DNA of 64,000 bases from Limnomonas spitsbergensis. Lineage: Eukaryota > Chlorophyta > Chlorophyceae > Chlamydomonadales. Below the pieces are notes generated by a model. That model had not been told where the DNA came from. It ran no database searches and saw only the letters and a program-made list of their open reading frames with translations. The stretch spans positions 806,001 to 870,000 of the forward strand of contig JAYJMM010000035.1 in NCBI GenBank assembly GCA_037349105.1, written 5' to 3'. A program made the translations under genes and the position numbers. The first letter of the stretch is position 1. The number at the start of each line of letters is the position of its first letter. Shown one piece after another: positions 58,501 to 64,000 of the stretch.

Positions 58501-61028
58501 CTGACTAGGACGTACGACACGAGGCGGGGTGCTGGGCAGCGCATGCCCGCGATGTACATTTGTACCGCCAAGGACCTGGACTCGAGGCAGTGGTGAGGAC
58601 CGAGGCTGCAATTTGTACACATATACATACTTTTGGTAGAGCCTGAATCCGGAAAATAACTTCAAACGTGTTGGCCGCAAGTGCAGTAGCACACACCACA
58701 ACCGCACCCGCCACGCTGACCTGCAGGGAGGGAGATATGAACTGTATCAATGATGACATTTGATTTTATGATATATTCCCTGTCCTGGACTGTGCGCTCC
58801 TTCTAGGTCTTTGTTGCCCCCCCAGTGGCGATTGGAGTTTCCATAAGGAGCCAGATCATATTTCCTCACGTGGACCTGGGCGACTGGGGACGGGCAGGGG
58901 CGGGGGTCCTTTGCACAGGCACCCGCCCGGGCCCGATCAACGTGTACATCCCTTACCTGGTACCGTAGTATCTGGTGAAATACATTTTTTGTCGTTTTTG
59001 TCATGAACCCCTCCTAGGCTGGCACTGCAGATGCCAGCCTAGGAGGGGTGACACAGTTGACACTACTGATGCCACAGTACCTCACCCCCCTCCCCTTTGC
59101 CTTTATATTAGAATAAACGTTGTGTGCAGTAACTGCTCTGGCTCTTGTTTATTTTCTGCAGCGACTGCTTTGGCGCAAACGAGCCGCACTTCCAGCGTTT
59201 TGCAAATTCAACCTGTGGACAATCGCTCCCCAATGCATGATTGTGTGGCGTCACACTTATCCACACTGTGACGAGAGATTGTGTCTCCCTTCTTTGTGTG
59301 ACCAGGACCCACGAGCACCCCAGCCAGGAGGCGCTCCAGCACCTCTGCGGTATGGCGTCCCGCACGCTCTCCCTCCTGCGTCCACTGATTGAGTCCGGCG
59401 GGTGCGCCGGCGGGCCCCGAAACCCAGTCATGGAGCAGCAGCAAGAAACCGCGTGGCTGGAAGGCTTTTGCGCGCCGCGCGAGTCGTTTGACGCAGTGCT
59501 GCTCCTGCGGGCAGACTCGATGCCGCAGGCCAATCGGGCGTTGCCGGTAGTTGCTGGCCGCGGACGGGCGGGCGCGGGAGGCGGCGGAGTGCTGGGGCGG
59601 CGCGGTCGGCGGCAAGACGCGCTTTCCGCTGAGGAGCAGCAGCCGATTGGGCCGCCTGAGAAGCGTGCACGAGTCTTCCTGAGGGCCTTTCCGGAGAAGG
59701 TGGGTGTCAGGGGCCAAGGAGGAGGGAAGGCAGGCATGTTCTGGAGCAGTTGGATGGCGGGAAGCAAGGAGGAGGGAGGTCGGCGTATTGCAAGAAAAAC
59801 CTGTTGTGGTGACAGAAGAAGGGGGCGGAGTAGGAGGTCGGCATATCGTGAGCAGGGAGAAGGGGGGTCGGTGTATCATGAGGAAAACCTTTTGTGGTCT
59901 ATTAAGGAGGGAAGGGGAGGGGAGGAGGTCGGCATATCGTGCGGAAAACCTTTGTGGCCTCATAATTGTTCTTTGAGATGGAACCTGAACCATCTCACGC
60001 GGAAATGTCTCTAAAGGAGAATCCAATTTGAAAAAGTGACCTTGTTCACCCTTTTTCCACCCTTCTAAGCTTTTATTTGTTGTGTTGCGTGCAGCTGGCT
60101 GAGAACCGGGGCCCAGACCAGCTGGTTCCGGAGCTGCTGGTGGGATTCGACCCGTTGCCACTGCTCATTGCGGCGCTGGACGAGCGGTTTGGACACTTGG
60201 CGGTGTTTTGCGCAGACTACCATGGTGGGGCATCAGTCGGCGTCAAGTGGCGGGCGTCGGCATTCCTGCCAGCAACAGTCAAAGTATGGACATGCGTGGA
60301 AATGTGTGGGCGGGTTTATCATCACATCAACCTGGGGCCTGGCTGGAAGGTCATCTCCTTGCACAACACTTGCTCGCATAGCTGAAGTTGATTTGTGTGA
60401 ATATCTGATCTTACAATCTGCATGCGCACCTGCACAACACACTGCATTCCGCACCAGCCATCACGACCCGGCGATGATTATAGAAACAGCTCAATATCGC
60501 CTGCTCTCTGAGCGGTCATGGTTGTTAAAGCTATGGTGAACAATCTATGAGCCGCAAAAGCCGTCGATCCCCTGGGACTATGACCATCCCTGTTGCATGC
60601 TTGCCATGATGCATGCGATTCCTTGCAGCCTGCAACGAGGGCAGAGTCAGGGTTAATCTTCAACCCTAAGGTAGAGCATCGCGAACCCTCATCGGGGAAG
60701 AAAGCGAGTGAGCCGACAGACATTTGTGCGCCCTTTTCATCCTCTGAACGCCTGTCTTTGAGCCTTCACCTCAAATTCAGCATCATCGAGTCCCTATGAC
60801 GGACTTCGCCCCTCTCCCCATCTAGCGTACATGGAGGACCATCTCTCTTCCCCCCTGACCCCACACTCCCCTGTCGCCCTGCAGGCTGTCACGGCACACG
60901 CCTCCTTGCCTTGCACGCTGTCTGTGTGTTCACCCGGACCCACGCTGTGCGTGCCCAACATCGTGCACCTGCTTGCTGACATCAAGGAGTTGGGACAAGG
61001 CATGATCCTGGACATCTCGTTGCCGTGA
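43196..61028 (+). CDS. NOL6: NOL6 / UTP22 (Nrap) nucleolar protein, 20 exons, complete
   Basis: Exons: 43196-43450, 44008-44115, 44431-44487, 44841-44986, 45894-46512, 46764-46858, 47765-47915, 49381-49562, 50712-50898, 51423-51542, 51839-52015, 52673-52789, 53834-53993, 55233-55380, 56671-56892, 57228-57346, 58400-58592, 59306-59699, 60095-60283, 60885-61028. This gives 1260 aa with every junction in phase, close to the family length (human about 1146). NOL6/UTP22 is a component of the small-subunit processome (UTP-C module with Rrp7 and CK2) needed for 18S pre-rRNA processing in the nucleolus. The N-terminus is acidic. Family blocks include VVGSYALHTVAKPEMCVDVA (nucleotidyltransferase-like fold), YNAGVLQDVSFPSHFAFLRS, FWGAKSELRRFQDGKISEAV, LEGSGKWPEDPQAFAKTKAA, TVRLAKRWVGAQMM and FCADYHGGASVGVKW. 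The start is the first Met after an in-frame stop. Exon 18 carries a Gly/Arg-rich insert. Confidence 0.93.
45003..45189. mobile_element. MITE, family 2, copy 2
   Basis: 187 bp in NOL6 intron 4. The left end TACCGTAGACTTGTTTTGCC followed by TCCGCA and the right end TGCGGAGGCAAAGAGCGTCT followed by ACGGTA are inverted repeats. Reverse-complement homologous to 7089-7265 over its length. Confidence 0.85.
47360..47800 (+). repeat. Four tandem copies of NOL6 exon-7 acceptor and 5' exon
   Basis: The real exon 7 starts at 47765 (CTTCAG|AGACGAGGCTGC, then GGCAGGCACCTG). Copies start at 47360 (CTCCAG|AGACCAAGCTGCC), 47533 (TTTTAA|AGATGAAGCTG) and 47653 (TTTCAG|AGATGAAGCTGC), each with ...GCAGGCACCTGC...CCATAGCC. 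Two of the three extra copies keep an intact AG acceptor. Spacings are 173, 120 and 112 bp. Confidence 0.9.
48215..48435. repeat. AAACCCTAGGAAACCCGAAAC repeats
   Basis: About nine degenerate units of roughly 22 bp with AAACCCTA(G/T)GAAACCC in NOL6 intron 7, overlapping telomere-like text (CCCTAAA). Confidence 0.75.
48475..48735. repeat. Duplicated 60-bp segment in NOL6 intron 7
   Basis: GATGCAACAACATTTCCCTC...GATAAGCAATTATCTTTTCAAC occurs at about 48479-48538 and again at about 48674-48733, essentially unchanged. Confidence 0.9.
50340..50432. repeat. 18-bp repeats (GCAGGGACCTTCCACCCT)
   Basis: Five tandem units in NOL6 intron 8. Confidence 0.85.
51190..51422 (+). repeat. Pyrimidine-rich repeat leading to the NOL6 exon-10 acceptor
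   Basis: Units of about 37 bp (GAATCTGACCCCC, then CTCTCCCCCTC) run up to the true acceptor CTCTCCCCTGCAG. Several units end in ...CTCAG or ...CTCCG. Confidence 0.6.
51423..52015 (+). CDS. NOL6: NOL6 exons 10-11, most conserved block
   Basis: Encodes ALRLVDIGPAADDARAAARF, then FRAFWGAKSELRRFQDGKIS|EAVVWDC. The FWG-SELRRFQDG-I-EAVVW string is the strongest identifier of the Nrap family. The join is phase 0 with donor GAG|GTGAGG. Confidence 0.9.
53370..53810. repeat. GTGGCTGTAGCCTGGCTGTA tandem repeat
   Basis: Degenerate units of about 40 bp in NOL6 intron 12, just upstream of exon 13. Confidence 0.85.
54583..54682 (+). ncRNA. Candidate box C/D snoRNA-like element, copy 1
   Basis: 100-bp element in NOL6 intron 13, about 95% identical to 60461-60560 in intron 19. 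It contains a C-box-like GCGATGA (one mismatch from RTGATGA) and a D-box CTGA (in CTCTCTGAGCGG) about 37 nt apart, flanked by GGCC and GGTC, which can pair (one G-U). A second stem (GCGGTCATGGTTG / CAATCTATGAGCCGC) follows. snoRNAs are often hosted in introns of ribosome-biogenesis genes. No guide target was identified. Confidence 0.45.
54960..55270 (+). repeat. Three tandem copies of NOL6 exon-14 acceptor and 5' exon
   Basis: The real exon 14 starts at 55233 (CCTCCAG|GCAAGTGGCCGGAGG). Copies start at 55100 (CCTCCAG|GCAAATGGCCGGAGG, intact acceptor) and 54968 (CACCGG|GCGAATGGCAGGAGG, AG lost), each followed by ACCCTCAG or GCCCTCAG and CCTTTGCC. Period is about 133 bp. Confidence 0.9.
55430..56125. 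repeat. 25-bp minisatellite (TTACTCTTGAAGAGTGACCAG)
   Basis: About 28 units in NOL6 intron 14. The unit contains the self-complementary core CTCTTGAAGAG in early copies and CTTGAACAGTG in later ones. Confidence 0.92.
57320..57480 (+). repeat. Duplicated NOL6 exon-16 end and donor
   Basis: The real end GCGTCTAGACAGAGTG|GTGAGAGGCGGGTT (exon ends 57346) is repeated as GCGTTTAGGCAGAGTG|GTGAGAGGCGGGTT with its donor at 57453, 106 bp downstream. Confidence 0.9.
58290..58445 (+). repeat. Duplicated NOL6 exon-17 acceptor and 5' exon
   Basis: The real exon starts at 58400 (CGCCGCAG|GCTTCCTGCGGTTCCTGGAG). An almost identical copy starts at 58306 with an intact acceptor but runs into a stop after about 14 codons. 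Confidence 0.93.
60461..60560 (+). ncRNA. Candidate box C/D snoRNA-like element, copy 2
   Basis: Second copy of the 100-bp element, in NOL6 intron 19. C box GCGATGA, D box CTGA, terminal pairing GACC/GGTC. The G-U of copy 1 is a full A-U pair here, a change compatible with structure. It differs from copy 1 at about five positions. Confidence 0.45.
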
Positions 61029-61140
61029 AGCGCTAGGTTCCGGCTGTCAAGCTTGCTCACTGCAGCGTTGGTGTTGTGTCAGGGATTTGGGACAGGGTAT
61101 GATCCTGGACATCTCGTTGCCGTGAAGTGCTAGGTCACGA
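60985..61140 (+). repeat. Duplicated NOL6 terminal exon end
   Basis: The final coding text GGCATGATCCTGGACATCTC...CCGTGA (stop 61026-61028) recurs at about 61083-61132 with stop at 61123-61125, 97 bp downstream, in the 3' UTR. Confidence 0.92.
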
Positions 61141-62365
61141 CTGTCAAGGTGGCTGACTTTAGGCCTTCGTGTGGATTGTGGACATTGCACTGCTTTGCTG
61201 ACTGGGTATCTTTCAGGTTGACTGGCTGATGGAAAATCTGAGTTGGAGTTGTCTATTCATGTGTTGTACATATGACGAAGGTGTAATGTCATTGACATAT
61301 GACGAAGAGTGGGGATGTCATTGCGTACCCCTACCTGGTACCAATTTGTGGATCGGTTATTTATATGTGTGTGTGTTGCTTGTGTTGCCATCCTTTTACG
61401 GTGACTGTGTTCTGGCCTCATCCTGCCTTCATTCTTCGAGCTTCAGATTTGACTACGTTTTTTGTTGTCCGTAAGGCAGGCTTTTTGCTCTTCCTCCCCC
61501 TGCGGGCGCTAGTACCTCATGTCACCTGCACAATATTCATGTAAGATTTCATGTTTTATTATTTCCTACAAATCTGAAACTTGATTCACAGAAAATTTAG
61601 AGGAGGATATGTGAACCATTTCCACCTTTTACATAACCTGACAGAAGGGCGTCCACGCGGCCGACCTCTTTTGAGCCCAATGGGGTAGCGTCATAAAAGA
61701 AACAGCCACCCCCTCTGCCTCGGGCTCAAAACTTGCAATCAGCTCTGCTGGTGGATGGTCAAGGAACTTCTGGAGATCGAAATTTTGACAAGAGTGACTA
61801 TTCCCTGGTGCACCCCCATGGCAGCGACTACAGCCGATTGTTGCCTTAATCTTGTTGCCGCTGCTATTGAAGGGGCGCAATACCCCACTCCTGTGGTGAC
61901 AAGTGCATCCAGTTTCCAGATAGCCAATCCAGCAATCTTCTCATCCGCCTCAGCTTCTGGTAGTCGCGCTCTCGACAACATTTTGGTTATGCTGCAGAGC
62001 CTTACCCACATGGCCCAGGGTTGTAATGCCGTGGACTCTTGTGTGCGTGATCTGTTGGACAGTCCTTGGCCTGTGCATAATGTGCTTCAGTTTTGCGGAT
62101 ACTACACATCTACGAGAGGCTGTTTGTGTGTGTGTATTCTTCACAGGCATGAAGCCCTGGTTGATGTATTTTTGTAGGTTGTGGCTTAAGGAGCAAAAAA
62201 CGGTTGTGAGAGCGGACCACAAAGAGTGACCTATTAATTTCCTGGTGCGGTTTGCATGGGAGCTGCTCTTGCTTAGTGAGCTCTTGTTAGATATTAAGAT
62301 ATATGAGGTGCACGCATTATACACGGTAGCAGGCCAATGCTACTGGTACATGTTAATGACCTGGT
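61141..62365. other. Intergenic, no gene seen
   Basis: Downstream of NOL6. Nothing recognisable apart from simple AT-rich text. Confidence 0.5.
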
Positions 62366-62890
62366 GCCTCTGGGCCCGCCTTAAAAAGCTCGACCACGTC
62401 AGCAAACATAAAATCAGCTGGTACCTGCCAATGACGTTACAGCTCTGGGCCATGCACAAGAAGGCTGAAGAGGTGTCACGTCATTGACAAGAAGGCTCGG
62501 CCGCATGGGCGCCCAACTGTTCAGATGGGAGAGAAGAAGAAACTTTAAGGTACAGGGAACACAAATATTAAAGGAACAAATGAGAGGCTGGGAAGGCAAA
62601 CAAGTCCGGGACCTGAGCTCCTCTAGTAACTAGCCCTCAACAGAGTATATAACAGCGTCCACAAAAGCAAGTGCATCCCACCCCAGCCCGGCCTGGTACA
62701 GCTGGTGGAAGTTTGTGGCACCGTTCGGGAGACCCCCACTCCCACTCCCGTGACTGCTCCCTGACACTAGGGCATTCAAAGCAAGCAAGTACTGCATCCT
62801 CTACATGATCGCCATCACCCCTGGTACAAGTGTATCGCCCACCTTTCCACGGTCGGACTGTTACTGAGGTCACAGATGAAGGCACCAACT
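62366..62890 (-). mobile_element. LINE 3' end
   Basis: The minus strand encodes a degenerate C-terminal motif (GDGDHVEDAVLACFECPSVR) of the same family as 26430-27275 and carries the tail GGCCGCATGGGCGCCCAACT...AGAAGAAACTTT. 5'-truncated and frameshifted. Confidence 0.7.
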
Positions 62891-63033
62891 TGTCGGGCTT
62901 GAGCCCTTAAACTGTCACATTGTTTTGCTCTGCCCACGTGCGCTGATCCTCTGGATGCTCTGTTCACGGACATGCCCTATGTAATGCGGATTCTCTAGGA
63001 GGCCCTGGCACCAGCCGAGCTCGGGTAACACAC

Positions 63034-63863
63034 CTTTGCGATCTTGGCCATGATGCGAGCCTCGAGCAGGCAAACCTCCAGCTGCGGCTGCGGCTGCGGC
63101 AGCGGCGGCGGCTGCTGAGCCGCAGGTGCCTCCCCACCCTGGGATCGACAGCTTGCCTTCCTCACTTCCAAACGATGTGCGCAGGAACCACCCTTAGCCC
63201 AGCCTGCGACACCCACGACGGCCCCCAAACGGACAGCAGGACCAGCGGTGGCAGCGGCGGCGGCGGCGGTGGAGCTGGTCTCTGAGAGGGCCTCCAAAAT
63301 GACTTCCTCCAGGGCGACTGCTCCGCACTGAAGCAAGGCGTTGTCTGCGGCCCCTTGGCCAGCATCAGCAGAAATGCCCCCTGGGGCAGCGGCGGCGGCG
63401 GCAGGCGCCCATATGTCCACCTCATGCTGCGTCCGCCGCTGGGCATCGTCGATAGCGGCCTGCATGCACTCCTGTAAGGCGGGATCCAGGGAGGCGTCAC
63501 TTGTAAGCGTCAGCGGCAAAAAAGTAGAAAGCGGATAATTTAGAACTGTTAGGGCTTCAATAATCTAGGACTTAACCAGGACTTAATTAAGTTGAGAGGT
63601 TTTCGGACTTTTGTTTTAGGGATCCAGGTTCAGAGACCCTTGCAGCTGATCACTTGTCGAATTTCGATTTGAAATCTGATCGAAAAAGTTGAAAACCTGG
63701 CTGGAATTTGGAATTGAGCCATTTGAGGTCTGATGGGATCATTGGCAGGAAAGTGAGACGAGGCACATAAAGGACGCATGCACCAGCAGGGACCAGAATA
63801 GACACCACTGCATGTCTTCAATCCGCACCAGGGTTCCCTGCTGGGAGTCCTGCAACACCACAT
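63034..63863 (-). CDS. Unrecognised gene, partial (two exons visible)
   Basis: The exon at 63471-63034 (438 bp, phase 0 both sides, TTACAG acceptor, AAAG|GTGTGT donor) encodes ECMQAAIDDAQRRTQHEVDI, an Ala-rich middle, a Pro/Gln run and the end LLEARIMAKIAK, predicted helical. An upstream exon starting at 63863 (TTCACAG acceptor) could encode VVLQDSQQGTLVRIEDMQ; its donor is unclear (the in-phase choice would be at CTG|GTGCAT near 63775). I do not recognise the family. The gene continues beyond the right edge, and its 3' exons below 63034 were not found. Confidence 0.45.
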
Positions 63864-64000
63864 CTGTGAAAACACAACACCTAAAACCCTAGAACACCGA
63901 ATACCCTTCTAGAAGATTCATCATACTCGTTTTTCAGACAGCCGCAGACTTGCGTGCCCTGAATCCGAATCCCACCTTTCCCACACTGTACACGGTGCCC
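63472..64000. other. Right edge: intron and upstream exon of the partial gene
   Basis: Apart from the possible exon starting at 63863, only unassigned intron-like sequence is seen. Confidence 0.4.

Noticed and set aside
60593..60799. Open frame in NOL6 intron 19
   Set aside because: Lies between two phase-linked NOL6 exons and has no family match.

Overview
The window is nuclear eukaryotic DNA, almost certainly from a green alga (Chlorophyta). Genes are split into many short exons with GT-AG introns. Coding sequence is Ala/Pro/Gln/Gly-rich with long CAG/CTG runs. Short TTTAGGG-type telomere-like tracts occur inside the sequence, and lipocalin, LRR and HIG1 proteins of plant/algal flavour are present. 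I cannot name the species. There are no prokaryotic operons, rRNAs, convincing tRNAs or CRISPR arrays.

Layout: (1) 1-97 (+), last exon of a secreted lipocalin, cut by the left edge. (2) 1484-15707 (-), a nine-exon leucine-rich-repeat gene (about 549 aa) whose introns are filled with a different minisatellite each. (3) 16037-18720 (+), a four-exon HIG1-domain mitochondrial protein, divergent from the LRR gene. (4) 20059-24471 (-), a complete seven-exon lipocalin, an inverted near-copy of the left-edge gene. (5) 24.5-28.8 kb, gene-poor, with a LINE 3' end. (6) 28843-42321 (-), one giant gene reconstructed from six phase-compatible exons, encoding a roughly 2,970-aa Gln/Ala/Pro-rich protein with seven BRCA2-type BRC repeats but no visible BRCA2 DNA-binding domain. 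(7) 43196-61028 (+), the complete 20-exon NOL6/UTP22 (Nrap) gene, 1260 aa, divergent from the BRC gene. (8) 61.0-63.0 kb, intergenic with a LINE 3' end. (9) 63034-63863 (-), part of an unrecognised gene.

Exon chains were built by hand from splice dinucleotides, reading phase and protein family. Every junction reported as part of a chain was checked for phase.

The most unusual property of the window is that tandem duplications repeatedly sit on exon/intron junctions. In the NOL6, LRR, BRC and HIG1 genes the 3' splice site plus the first part of an exon, or the last part of an exon plus its 5' splice site, is present in 2-4 decaying tandem copies inside the neighbouring intron, or is amplified into a minisatellite. 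The other leading observations are the BRC-repeat protein without a DNA-binding domain, a duplicated box C/D snoRNA-like element in two introns of the ribosome-biogenesis gene NOL6, an inverted lipocalin pair, a 28-bp perfect hairpin and three MITE families.
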